From NCBI GenBank assembly GCA_002928955.1, contig PERT01000005.1, positions 1-64,000 on the forward strand: DNA of 64,000 nt, read 5' to 3'. The notes under the pieces were generated by a model. It did no database searches. It was not told the origin of the DNA and was given only the letters and a program-made list of their open reading frames with translations. Shown here piece after piece: positions 31,099-39,426 of this stretch (its first letter is position 1; the number at the start of each line of letters is the position of its first letter). The stretch comes from Hyphomicrobium sp. GTDB taxonomy: Bacteria; Pseudomonadota; Alphaproteobacteria; Rhizobiales; Hyphomicrobiaceae. Both the position numbers and the translations under genes were made by a program.

Positions 31099-31688
31099 CC
31101 TACGAAATCGGCCATTGTCAGCAGCGGACGCAAATCGAGTCCCGCTGCCGCGAACGCTGCGTCTGCGCCTTCCCGGCGATCGACGATTGTAATGACACGC
31201 ACCACATTGCCACCTTCCGCGCGCACCGCCTCCGCGGCCTTGATCGCCGAGCCACCGGTGGTCGTCACATCTTCCACGATCACCACACGCTTACCTGCCA
31301 GCCTCTCATCTCGCCCAAGCCCCTCGATGAGGCTCTTGGTTCCGTGTTCTTTCGCCTGCTTTCGCACCAGGAACGCGCTGATCGGCTGGCCCACGCGATG
31401 GCTGACCGCGCACACACACGACGCGATCGGCACCGCGCCGAGTTCCAGCCCGCCGACGAGTTCGGCGTTCACGCCGTCCGCCGCCAGCTGCTCCAGGATC
31501 AGCGTCGAAATCAGATAAGCGCCCTCGGGATCAAGCATCGTCGGCTTCATGTTGAAATAGAACGTCGAGGTGCGCCCCGAGGCCAGCTTCATCTCGGGCC
31601 CGACCTGGAACGACCGCGCCCGCACGATTTCGATCAGGCGCGCCCGCGCAACTGCCCCGCTCAGCTCAGCGCCCAGAACATCCACCAT
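31095..31688 (-). CDS. pyrE: Orotate phosphoribosyltransferase
   Basis: A 197-residue PRTase that joins orotate and PRPP to give OMP in pyrimidine synthesis. The PRPP-binding motif VVIVEDVTTTGGSAIKA (about 134-150), the flexible-loop region FLVRKQAKEHGTKSLIEG with its catalytic Lys, and SGRTSTFYFNMKPTM are diagnostic. It is a single gene, divergent from the GT39 gene. Its 3' end overlaps the PPOX-like gene by 4 bp. Confidence 0.96.
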   Translation of the reverse strand: MVDVLGAELSGAVARARLIEIVRARSFQVGPEMKLASGRTSTFYFNMKPTMLDPEGAYLISTLILEQLAADGVNAELVGGLELGAVPIASCVCAVSHRVGQPISAFLVRKQAKEHGTKSLIEGLGRDERLAGKRVVIVEDVTTTGGSAIKAAEAVRAEGGNVVRVITIVDRREGADAAFAAAGLDLRPLLTMADFVG

Positions 31689-31807
31689 TTGTCGCGTCCT
31701 CCTTGCTCCATCGGCTTGCGCAATCGCCCGGTTTCGCGCGAAGTGTCAAGGCCGCGACAGTATGGCGGTGTCGAAGCCATGTGGACGCGCGGGTGGACCA
31801 GCCGGGT

Positions 31808-33661
31808 ATGAGCACAGTCGAGTTTCAGCGCGGCAATAGATCGATCTTGATCAATGCATTCGATCGCGTGGCCCGTGGCCGCGTCGCACCATTGCTCGCG
31901 CTCGTCGCGCTCACTTTGGCGGTTTATCTGCCCGGTGTCCTGCGGCTCCCGGCCGTCGACCGCACCGAGATCGTATTCGCCGAGACGACCCGCGGCATGG
32001 TCGAGCGCGGCGCGTGGACCGACCCGCGCTTTGGCGACGCCGTCCACGCCTTCCGCCCGATCGGCACGTTCTGGGTGCAAGGCATCGCCGCCACCCTGGC
32101 CGGCACCACCCATGCGCGCGACATCATCGTCTACCGCCTGCCTTCGCTTTTCGCCGTGGCACTTTCCGTGCTCGCGCTGTTCTGGCTCTCGGCCCCGCGC
32201 GCCGGGCGTCACGCTGCGCTTATTGCTGCCGGGCTGTTCGCCGTGGCCCCGCTCACCGTTCTCGTTTCGCAGCTCGCCATCGCCGATGGCCTTGCGCTGT
32301 TGCCCGCCACCGTCGCCATGCTGTGCCTGATGCGGCTATACGATCCGGAAGCCGCACAGCCGCAACGCCCGCTCGCGCTGCTGTTCTGGGTTGCAATGGG
32401 CGTGGGCATGCTGGTCAACGCGCTTCACACGCCGATCCTGGTTGGAGTTACGATTCTCGCCCTGTTCCTGTTCGATCGCGATCTCACTTGGCTCCGCCGT
32501 ACCCGGCCGCTGACCGGATTTCCGATTGCGCTTTTGCTTGCCGCGCCGTGGATCTACGTGCGTTTCCAGCAAGACGGCATCCCGTTCAGCGGCACCGGCT
32601 GGATGGAGTTCCTGGCAGCTCTCGGCGGCGCGCAGGACATGAAGCTGCGGGCTTTCCCCGGCACGTTTCTCGCGGCTGCGCTCCTCGGCTTCCTGCCGGG
32701 TGTCGCGCTGTTGCCGCCTGCGCTCAAATCGCTGTGGGATCTGCGCGCTGACAAGCTGCCCCGCTTCCTGCTGGCTTGGGCGATCGGCTACATCGTCTAC
32801 CTTGAACTCTTGTCGTCCAAGCCCGGCACCTACACCGTGCAAGTGCTGTTCCCGGCCTTCGCTCTGGCCGTGGCACTGCTGCTTGGCCGGTCCCCCGCTC
32901 ACGACGCTTACACCACCGTCCCCCCTCCCCCTCGCGGGGAGGGGTCGGGGGTGGGGGGAGCAACGCGAGTGGAGAGGTTTACCGCGAGCCTGCCTCGCTG
33001 GTCGCTCATCCCCTGGCCGCCGTTCGCCGCTCTGTTCGCGCTATCGCTATTCGCCGGCGTCTTCGCCTTCGCCCGCGAGCTGCCGTCGCCGCTCGCTGCC
33101 CTGCTTATCGTCGCTGTCGCTCTGATGTTCGCCCTCAGCGCCGATGTCGGCCGGCGCGGCGACCTCGTCGGCTGGGCGCTCTCCGGCATCGCGTCCCTCG
33201 CGTTCTTTGCGATCACGCTGTTGGGCGTCGTCTTCCCCGGCGTGCAGCACATCTGGCCGGCCCGCGAGATCGCGGACGTCATCCAGGAGCTATGCGGTCC
33301 AAATCGGCGCGTGGCAATCCTGGGCTTTCGCGAACCGTCGGCAGCGTTCGTGCTCGGCGTGCCGAAAACTGCGCCGACGCCCGAATCCATGCCCGATGCG
33401 CCGGGGACATTGCACGTCGTAGAGAGCCGCTGGCACGAGAGGTATCTCGTTGCGGCAGCCAGCAAATTCCCCAAACTGACACAGATCGATTGCGTCGCCG
33501 CCTACAATGTCATGCGCGGCTGCCCGATGACCTTTACCATCTACTCGACCGACAATTCTGACTTAGCCTGCTATCGGGAACGCGTTGGCAATCCCACGGG
33601 CAATGGTTGTCTTGCTCACCTGTCCACATTGTCGCGACCATCTACTCGGGGCTGCGACTGA
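31808..33661 (+). CDS. GT39/ArnT-like membrane glycosyltransferase
   Basis: A 617-residue polytopic protein of the dolichyl-phosphate mannosyltransferase/ArnT type, which moves a lipid-linked sugar to a periplasmic acceptor such as lipid A or protein. After the first helix comes LPAVDRTEIVFAETTRGMVERG with the catalytic-type acidic residue; about eleven membrane segments follow. Residues around 371-384 (PPPPRGEGSGVGG) are encoded by a GC-rich palindrome inserted in frame between two membrane segments. The C-terminal soluble domain carries several Cys. The ATG at 31808 has a G-rich leader. Confidence 0.87.
   Translation: MSTVEFQRGNRSILINAFDRVARGRVAPLLALVALTLAVYLPGVLRLPAVDRTEIVFAETTRGMVERGAWTDPRFGDAVHAFRPIGTFWVQGIAATLAGTTHARDIIVYRLPSLFAVALSVLALFWLSAPRAGRHAALIAAGLFAVAPLTVLVSQLAIADGLALLPATVAMLCLMRLYDPEAAQPQRPLALLFWVAMGVGMLVNALHTPILVGVTILALFLFDRDLTWLRRTRPLTGFPIALLLAAPWIYVRFQQDGIPFSGTGWMEFLAALGGAQDMKLRAFPGTFLAAALLGFLPGVALLPPALKSLWDLRADKLPRFLLAWAIGYIVYLELLSSKPGTYTVQVLFPAFALAVALLLGRSPAHDAYTTVPPPPRGEGSGVGGATRVERFTASLPRWSLIPWPPFAALFALSLFAGVFAFARELPSPLAALLIVAVALMFALSADVGRRGDLVGWALSGIASLAFFAITLLGVVFPGVQHIWPAREIADVIQELCGPNRRVAILGFREPSAAFVLGVPKTAPTPESMPDAPGTLHVVESRWHERYLVAAASKFPKLTQIDCVAAYNVMRGCPMTFTIYSTDNSDLACYRERVGNPTGNGCLAHLSTLSRPSTRGCD
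32919..32958. repeat. GC-rich palindrome inserted in frame in the GT39 gene
   Basis: CCCCTCCCC CTCG CGGGGAGGGG followed by TCGGGGGTGGGGGG matches the layout of the repeat at 34457-34494 (CCCCTCTCCCC, GGGGGAGAGGG, TTGGGGTGAGGGGG). The same kind of unit is thus both intergenic and within a coding sequence, where it adds about 13 residues. Confidence 0.75.
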
Positions 33662-33733
33662 ACCGCCCGCATCATCCGCGCTTTTGCATGCTATAGGACT
33701 CGCGAAATTTTCCGTCCGAAGGACCCTCACGCC

Positions 33734-34456
33734 ATGTTCAACCCCGAAAGCCCACCTGCCCTCAGCGCATCGCGCTGGTTCAACACCGACGGTCCGAAGC
33801 GCGGCGTCGACACCAAAGGCAAGGTGGCGCTGGTTGCCGTGTTCCAGATGCACTGCCCGGCCTGCATCAAGCACGGCTTACCGCAGGCACAGCGCATCGC
33901 CGCGGGCTTCAACAACGATCAGGTGGCAGTCATCGGGCTGCATTCGGTGTTTGAGGATCACGACCAGCAGACGCCCGAGAAACTCGAAACCTTTGTCACC
34001 GAGCGCGGTTTATCGTTCGCGATCGCCGTCGACGACCCGAGCGGCGTAGACAACTTGCCCAAGACATTCGCATCCTACGAGCTGCAGGGCACGCCCACCG
34101 TGCTGTTGTTCGATCGCCAGGGCCGACTGCGCCGTCACTATCTCGGCGCCGTCGATGATGTGCGACTGTCGGCCGAGATCATGGCCCTGACCATGGAACC
34201 GGTGGACGCACCCCGCGAGGTCTCGCTCGCCCTCGAGCGCCGATTGGCCATTGCGCTGGTTGATCCCGACGCCCGCCAGCACGCCCACGACGGCAGCTGC
34301 TGCGGCGGCCATGGCCATGATCATGGGCACGCTCACGCCCACCACCATCACGACAACGACGACCACAGCCACGCGCAAAAACATGGCCACGATCACGACA
34401 CGGCCGCCACCAAAGCCGGCGGCTGCGACGACGACGGCTGCGGCTGCAAGCACTAA
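33734..34456 (+). CDS. Thioredoxin-like protein with His-rich metal-binding tail
   Basis: A 240-residue redoxin-fold protein without a signal peptide. VALVAVFQMHCPACIKHGLPQA (about 32-53) carries a CPAC redox motif, and LQGTPTVLLFDRQG holds the cis-proline, as in TlpA/AhpC-like proteins. After about residue 180 comes a tail of roughly 58 residues with 17 His, 5 Cys and many Asp, including runs such as HGHDHGHAHAHHHH, ending CGCKH. Such tails bind nickel, zinc or copper. A metal-linked thiol function is inferred. A GC-rich palindrome follows the stop immediately. Confidence 0.85.
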   Translation: MFNPESPPALSASRWFNTDGPKRGVDTKGKVALVAVFQMHCPACIKHGLPQAQRIAAGFNNDQVAVIGLHSVFEDHDQQTPEKLETFVTERGLSFAIAVDDPSGVDNLPKTFASYELQGTPTVLLFDRQGRLRRHYLGAVDDVRLSAEIMALTMEPVDAPREVSLALERRLAIALVDPDARQHAHDGSCCGGHGHDHGHAHAHHHHDNDDHSHAQKHGHDHDTAATKAGGCDDDGCGCKH

Positions 34457-34608
34457 CTCCCCCTCTCCCCTGGGGGAGAGGGTTGGGGTGAGGGGGCTGG
34501 CTCCGAACATCGCGCCAGCCGAAGACCCCGTCACCCGGCGCGGTACATAGATTGTCGAAGACATTCTGATTTCGATGGCCGCGCCGACCTCTCCCCAAGG
34601 GGAGAGGC
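34457..34608. repeat. GC-rich palindrome pair downstream of the His-tailed thioredoxin
   Basis: The first unit (34457-34494) has CCCTCTCCCC facing GGGGGAGAGGG, then TTGGGGTGAGGGGG. The second (34589-34608) is a perfect 9-bp hairpin, CCTCTCCCC AA GGGGAGAGG. Together they may be the two ends of a short repeat of the same family as the in-frame copy at 32919. The first also sits where a terminator is expected. Confidence 0.7.
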
Positions 34609-34823
34609 GAACATCGGCACTATCTGCTGCGCCGGCTTGAAACGGACAGCCGTGGACTTGATCCGGCCATCCAGAATTCCAGTCCGCGATTCGCGTCGCG
34701 GTCTATCCACAGCCCGCCTTGGTCCCGCCTGCCGAATCAGCCGATTGTCGCACCTGCAAGCTATTGTTGCGGGGCGCTTCGGATGCCCAATACCATCCGC
34801 GCCGAAACCAGGGAGTGTGCGAC

Positions 34824-35894
34824 ATGGCCGAGCGCGTTCAGGGCCGCGGGCGCGACAGGAGCGAGCCTGCCGATGGGGCCGCGTTGAAGTCCTCGTCCAG
34901 CCCATCCAACGCCAAGAGCACCGCCGTCTCCCCCGTCGATGCCGAGCATCGCTCCGCAAAGACGCGGGGAGGGGCTAGGGGCGGAGGGAAAACGAGCGGC
35001 GCGGGGATCAAGGCGAGTAAGACCCTCAAGCCCGCTGCCCGCGCCCAACCCGTCTTCGACAAGAAAACCATCGCCCTGGTCTACGATTTCGACGGCACGC
35101 TGTCGCCGCGCCCGATGCAGGAATACTCGTTCCTGCCGCAGCTCGGAATCGACCCCAAGGAATTTTGGGCCGAGTGCGGGCGTGTAGCCAAGGCGCAAGC
35201 TGCCGATCCGCTGATCACCTACATGCACCTCATGTACAAGAAGGCCAAGGAAAAGGGTCTCAAGATCGACCGCGCCGATCTGGTGGCGCAGGGCGCGTCC
35301 GTGGAGCTTTACTCCGGCGTGCTGGAGTGGTTCGACGAGATGGCCGCCTACATCGACCTCCGCGCCGAGAGCCACGGCGTCGCCTTGCGCCACTATCTGG
35401 TCTCGTCCGGCCTCACCGAGATCGTGGAAGGCACGCCGATCTACCGCCACTTCCACAACGTGTTCGCGTCGGAATACTGGTTCGAGCCCTACGAGACCCC
35501 GTTCCCCAAGCGCGTCATCACCGACACCGGCAAGACGCAGTACCTGTTCCGCATCAACAAGGGCATCGAGGACCTGGGCGAAAGCATCAACGCGCACATG
35601 CCCGAAGCCGCCCGCCCCATTCCGTTCTCGAACATGATCTACTTCGGCGACGGTGATACCGATGTGCCATCCATGGCGCTCATGAAAAAGTCCGGCGGTC
35701 ACGCCATCGCCGTGCACGCGCCGGACGAACCCGCCACCAAGTGCGTCGATCTCTTCGCCGCCGGTCGCGTCGACTTCTTCGCCCCCGCCGACTACCGCCG
35801 CGGCTCGGCGCTCTTCAAGCGCACCTGCCTCCTCCTCGACCGCATGCTGGCCGACATCGCCGTGCGCGAGGAGATGTGGAGGCTGGGCGAGTGA
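34824..35894 (+). CDS. HAD-superfamily hydrolase
   Basis: A 356-residue phosphatase-like protein of the haloacid dehalogenase superfamily. Motif I is ALVYDFDGTLSP (about residues 82-93), motif II lies in HYLVSSGLTEIVEG, and motif IV is IYFGDGDTDVPSM. The substrate is unknown. The first 75 residues are a low-complexity Ser/Ala/Lys/Gly/Arg region absent from most relatives; its DNA includes a G-rich stretch (about 34965-34990) like the local palindromes, so it may derive from a repeat. The ATG at 34824 has GGGAG nine bases upstream. Confidence 0.85.
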   Translation: MAERVQGRGRDRSEPADGAALKSSSSPSNAKSTAVSPVDAEHRSAKTRGGARGGGKTSGAGIKASKTLKPAARAQPVFDKKTIALVYDFDGTLSPRPMQEYSFLPQLGIDPKEFWAECGRVAKAQAADPLITYMHLMYKKAKEKGLKIDRADLVAQGASVELYSGVLEWFDEMAAYIDLRAESHGVALRHYLVSSGLTEIVEGTPIYRHFHNVFASEYWFEPYETPFPKRVITDTGKTQYLFRINKGIEDLGESINAHMPEAARPIPFSNMIYFGDGDTDVPSMALMKKSGGHAIAVHAPDEPATKCVDLFAAGRVDFFAPADYRRGSALFKRTCLLLDRMLADIAVREEMWRLGE

Positions 35895-36296
35895 TGCAAA
35901 ATCATCGTACCGGCATTGATTGCCGGGATCCATGTAAACATTAGCGCACCGTGAGCGGCCCGATGGATCCCGGTGACAGGCACCCGGATGACCCGCCGTT
36001 GGTTGGGTTAGCGCGCTCACTGAACGTACCGCTTGCTCCGCCAGCAGACGTCTGCACCATAACCCATGCACTGCTGCCGCCGAGAGTTGACCGGATCCCC
36101 GCCTGCGCGGGGAGGACGTCTAAGGGCAAGGTCATTCGCCATCCTGGCGGGGAGGACGTTTGGCGGCATTCCTCGCGCCGCCCCGTCCACGTCACGCGCC
36201 CGCTGTTCCCTGCTGGCGCGCTTTGGTGCTGCACTATCGGCGCACGTTAAGACGCGCCTTGCGTCCGGCTCCCTGCAGGAGGTTCGCAAGGCGCGA
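35895..36296. repeat. Repeat-rich intergenic region
   Basis: No supported gene. It contains an inverted pair CCGGGATCCATG (about 35923-35934) and GATGGATCCCGG (about 35962-35973). A hairpin CCCCGC CTGC GCGGGG (36097-36112) lies within CCGGATCCCCGCCTGCGCGG, and a related GGCGGGGAGGACGT unit is at about 36147-36160. Such GGATCCCCGC-type palindromes are common dispersed repeats in proteobacteria. The region separates the convergent HAD and M3 peptidase genes. Confidence 0.6.
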
Positions 36297-38402
36297 CTAA
36301 GGACCAAACCCCCGCTTTTTCATCAGGCTCGCGACGTCCGGGCCGCGCCCGCGGAAGGCCACATAGGCGTCGATCGGATCGCGCCTGTTGCCGGCCGCAT
36401 AGATGTTGTCGCGCAGCCGCTTCGCCGTCTTGCGGTCGAAGATGTCGCCCGCCTCCTCGAAGGCCGCGAACGCGTCGGCGTCCATCACCTCCGACCACAA
36501 ATAGCTGTAGTAGCCGGCCGCATACCCCGACATGATGTGCATGAAGTGCGGCAGCCGGTGCCGCATGATGATCTCGGCCGGCATCCCGATCTTGGCCAAC
36601 GCCGCCCGCTCGAACGCCGTGATGTCAAGCCCCGCGGCATCCTCGATCGCGTAGAGCTGCATGTCGACCAGCGCCGATGCCGTATACTCTACCGTCGCGA
36701 ACCCCATGTTGAAATTGCGCGCCGCTTTGAGCCGCTTGAGCAGGGTGTCCGGGATCGGCTTGCCGGTGCGGGCGTGCAGCGCGAACCGTTTCAGAACCTC
36801 CGGCTGTGACAGCCAGTGCTCGTAAAGCTGCGACGGCAGCTCGACGAAATCGCGACTGACGGCGGTGCCAGAGATCGACGGATAGGTGACGTCCGACAAC
36901 AGCCCGTGCAGCCCGTGCCCGAACTCGTGGAACAGCGTGCGCGCATCGTCGAACGACAACAGCGTCGGCTCGCCGTCGGCACCACGGGCGAAGTTCAACA
37001 CGTTGACGATGATCGGCCGCTGCCCGCCGACCTTTCCAGCCGCGAGCTTGTGCTGGTCGCGGAACGAGCTCATCCAAGCCCCCGACCGCTTCGAGCCCCG
37101 GGTGAAATAGTCGCCGAGAAACACGCCGACGTGTGCGCCCTGCCGGTCGACCACCTCCCAGCCACGCACATCCGGATGATAGAGCTCGACCCCGTCGAGC
37201 GGCTTGAATTTGAGCCCGAACAGCCGCGTCGCACAATCGAATGCGGCCTCGATCATATTGTTCAGTTCGAAGTATGGCCGCAGCTCGGCCTCATCGAGAT
37301 CGAACCGCGCGCGGCGGACCTTCTCGGCATAATGCCGCCAGTCCCAGGCCGCGATCTTGAAGTTCCCGCCCTCGGCGCGTGCCACGGCTTCGAGGTCGGC
37401 GGCCTCTTCCAATGCCCGCGCCTTCGCCTTTGGCCACACCCGGCCGAGCAGTTCCTCCACCGCCGCCGGAGATTTGGCCATGGTGTCGGACAACGAATAG
37501 TCAGCAAACGTTTCATAACCCATCAGGCGCGCGAACTCAGTGCGCAGCGCAACGATTTCAGCCACGATCGCACGGTTGTCGCTCGGGCCAGCATTCTCGC
37601 CCCGCGCCGCCCACGCCTTGAACGCCTGTTCCCTGAGATCGCGGCGCGACGAAAATGTCAGGAACCCTTCGACGCTCGAACGTGCCAGCGTGATCACATG
37701 CTTGCCGGGAAGTCCGGTGTCGACGGCAGCGCGCGCGGCCGCATCCCTGAGCGACTGCGGCAAACCGGCGAGGTCGCGCTCGCCGTCCAGAACCAGCCGC
37801 CACGATTGCTCGTCGGCCAGCACATTCTGCATGAACTGGGTGACGAGTGTCGCCAGCTGCTGGTTGATCTCGGCTGCGCGCTTCTGCGCCGGCTTGGCGA
37901 GTTTGGCGCCCGCACGCACGAACCGCAGATGCGTCCGCTCGAGCACGCGTCGGGCTTCGGCGTCGAGACCAGGTTCGCCGCGCCCTTGATAGAGGTCGTC
38001 TACCCGCCGGAACAGCTCAGCATTCATCAACAGCTTCGTCTCGTGGGCGGCGAACTTCGGCGCCATCTCGCGTGAGATCGCCTGCAACTCGGGCGTGGTG
38101 TCGGCGGCATCGAGATTAAAGAACACGGACGCCGCACGATCGAGCAACCGGCCCGATTTCTCCAGGGCCAAGATGGTGTTGGCGAATGTCGGCTTCCGGG
38201 GATCGGACGCGATCGCCGCGATCTCAGCACGATGAGCGGCCATGGCGGCCTTGAAGGCGGGCTTGTAGTGCTGCGCCTTGATCCGCTTGAACGGCGCCAG
38301 CCCATGCGTGCCGCGCCAAGGGCCGATGAGCGGGTTCGCTTCCGGCCGGTCGGCACGCTTGCCGATTGAACTTGTCCGCCCCGTCGCGCTGCGCGTTACC
38401 AT
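36297..38402 (-). CDS. M3-family metallopeptidase (peptidyl-dipeptidase Dcp-like)
   Basis: A 701-residue zinc peptidase of the M3 (thimet/oligopeptidase A/Dcp) family, degrading short peptides in the cytoplasm. The zinc motif HEFGHGLHGLL lies near residue 488. Upstream are RSGAWMSSFRDQH and NVLNFARGADGEPTLLSFDD, and downstream MPAEIIMRHRLPHFMHIMSGYAAGYYSYLWSEV-type residues complete the site. Length fits Dcp/PrlC. There is no signal peptide; the N-terminal 20 residues are basic and variable. The ATG at 38400-38402 is used. It stands alone, with a repeat and a possible small RNA upstream. Confidence 0.94.
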   Translation of the reverse strand: MVTRSATGRTSSIGKRADRPEANPLIGPWRGTHGLAPFKRIKAQHYKPAFKAAMAAHRAEIAAIASDPRKPTFANTILALEKSGRLLDRAASVFFNLDAADTTPELQAISREMAPKFAAHETKLLMNAELFRRVDDLYQGRGEPGLDAEARRVLERTHLRFVRAGAKLAKPAQKRAAEINQQLATLVTQFMQNVLADEQSWRLVLDGERDLAGLPQSLRDAAARAAVDTGLPGKHVITLARSSVEGFLTFSSRRDLREQAFKAWAARGENAGPSDNRAIVAEIVALRTEFARLMGYETFADYSLSDTMAKSPAAVEELLGRVWPKAKARALEEAADLEAVARAEGGNFKIAAWDWRHYAEKVRRARFDLDEAELRPYFELNNMIEAAFDCATRLFGLKFKPLDGVELYHPDVRGWEVVDRQGAHVGVFLGDYFTRGSKRSGAWMSSFRDQHKLAAGKVGGQRPIIVNVLNFARGADGEPTLLSFDDARTLFHEFGHGLHGLLSDVTYPSISGTAVSRDFVELPSQLYEHWLSQPEVLKRFALHARTGKPIPDTLLKRLKAARNFNMGFATVEYTASALVDMQLYAIEDAAGLDITAFERAALAKIGMPAEIIMRHRLPHFMHIMSGYAAGYYSYLWSEVMDADAFAAFEEAGDIFDRKTAKRLRDNIYAAGNRRDPIDAYVAFRGRGPDVASLMKKRGFGP

Positions 38403-38520
38403 GTCTTGCCCTTCGAATGCTGGTTGGCGAACCGTGCCGGCCGGTTCGTGCCTCTACACTGCATATCGAGATGATGGCCGGGCGATCAAGGACCTAGTGT
38501 CGCGGCCGATCGACAGAGGC

Positions 38521-38624
38521 AAAAGCTACACTAGAATCATATAGTTGCTAGTGTTTCCTACGGCGCCGACATTTGATCTGGAGCGCGGTGCAATGGGGAT
38601 CAAATGTCGGCGCCGGAACACCAG
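38521..38624. repeat. Composite palindromic repeat, copy 4 (B unit plus half A, inverted)
   Basis: CGGCGCCGACATTTGATC (38561-38578) and GATCAAATGTCGGCGCCG (38598-38615) are perfect 18-bp arms around a 19-nt loop. To the left lies AAAAGCTACACTAGAATCATATAG, the reverse complement of the A-unit border found at 59205-59228. The whole copy is inverted relative to the one at 59126-59294, with the linker also conserved. Confidence 0.85.
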
Positions 38625-38671
38625 CGCGCGACCGGCTCCAGACCGCGCGGCAACCGCCTGCCACAACGATA

Positions 38672-38821
38672 AAGAGCCGGTTGGGGGGAACCGGCTCTTC
38701 ATCAGCAAGGCAGGAGAGGCTAGGATCAGGTTGCCAAGAGGCCCGGTCCTATTCGTCGACCCCGGGGGGCTGGGGGGCTGAGAGTCCAAGGCCAAAGTCC
38801 AGGACCGGGCTTGAGAGGCAA
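38672..38821 (-). ncRNA. Candidate structured small RNA with terminator hairpin
   Basis: On the minus strand a long interrupted stem forms from TTGCC/GGCAA (38731-38735 and 38817-38821) and the perfect 10-bp GCCCGGTCCT/AGGACCGGGC (38741-38750 and 38801-38810), capped by a G/C-rich loop. About 35 bases further on the minus strand an 11-bp hairpin AAGAGCCGGTT/AACCGGCTCTT with a 6-nt loop is followed by TATCGTT, like an intrinsic terminator. No protein frame is supported here. Strand and identity are inferred from structure; it could instead be only two unrelated hairpins. Confidence 0.4.
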
Positions 38822-39003
38822 CGATCACACTATCGCTGGCGTTTGGGGCGCCGCGTAGGCCGGGCCGCGGTGCGAATATGACGCTTTGGAGGAATTCTAG
38901 CGTCGGCCCCTCGGCGGGCAGTCCCCGTAGAAATCTTTCATCCGTCCTCAAATCCGGCTCTTGAATTGGCGCGCGACTGCGGCGATCATGACATGATCGT
39001 GAC

Positions 39004-39402
39004 ATGGAGGCGCGCTTGAGCGACATCGAGCCGATACGTCCCCGCCCGCACCGAGCGGGCACCCCCACGAACCTCGTCGCGTTCACCCGGCCGGAACAGG
39101 TTCGAAAGCCTGTCACCACTTTCGACCGGCAGGAGCTGTCCGCAATCCTCGCTGTCTACGGGCGCAAGGTGGCTGCTGGCGACTGGCGGGACTATGCCAT
39201 TGATCTTGGAGCGGAAACCGCCGTGTTCTCGGTCTTCCGCCGGGCCAGCGAGTGTCCAATCTACCGCATCCAGAAGTCGCCCCGTGACGCCCGCAAGCAG
39301 GGTACTTACAGCGTGGTGGCGGCGTCCGGAATGATCCTGAAGCGCGGCCGCGATCTCGCCCGGGTCCTCGGCTTTTTTGAGCCTGCCCGGCTCATCGACT
39401 GA
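39004..39402 (+). CDS. DUF2794 domain protein
   Basis: A 132-residue protein of the alphaproteobacterial DUF2794 family, function unknown. The conserved core runs from about residue 38 (TFDRQELSAILAVYGRKVAAG) through WRDYAIDLGAETAVFSVFRR to YRIQKSPRDARKQGTYSVV, followed by LKRGRDLARVLGFF. The N-terminal 35 residues are Pro/Arg-rich and variable. It is a small cytoplasmic protein with no membrane segment. The ATG at 39004 is used. It is convergent with the GNAT gene. Confidence 0.85.
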   Translation: MEARLSDIEPIRPRPHRAGTPTNLVAFTRPEQVRKPVTTFDRQELSAILAVYGRKVAAGDWRDYAIDLGAETAVFSVFRRASECPIYRIQKSPRDARKQGTYSVVAASGMILKRGRDLARVLGFFEPARLID

Positions 39403-39426
39403 TCGCGCGGCGCCGCGCCCTCGGCT

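Noticed and set aside
33585-34049. A plus-strand frame with a CPHC motif before the thioredoxin gene
   Set aside because: The motif hinted at another redoxin, but the frame is the +1 shadow of the real thioredoxin and degenerates to Ser/Arg-rich sequence.
34761-36071. A 436-codon minus-strand frame opposite the HAD gene
   Set aside because: Composition is His/Val/Asp/Arg-rich and it conflicts with a HAD hydrolase having all motifs.
38672-38821. SRP RNA, 6S RNA or RNase P RNA as identity of the structured region
   Set aside because: The conserved SRP GGAAGGAAGCAGCC-type loop and the RNase P core motifs are absent, and the 6S-type fold of about 160-190 nt with a central bubble is not evident.
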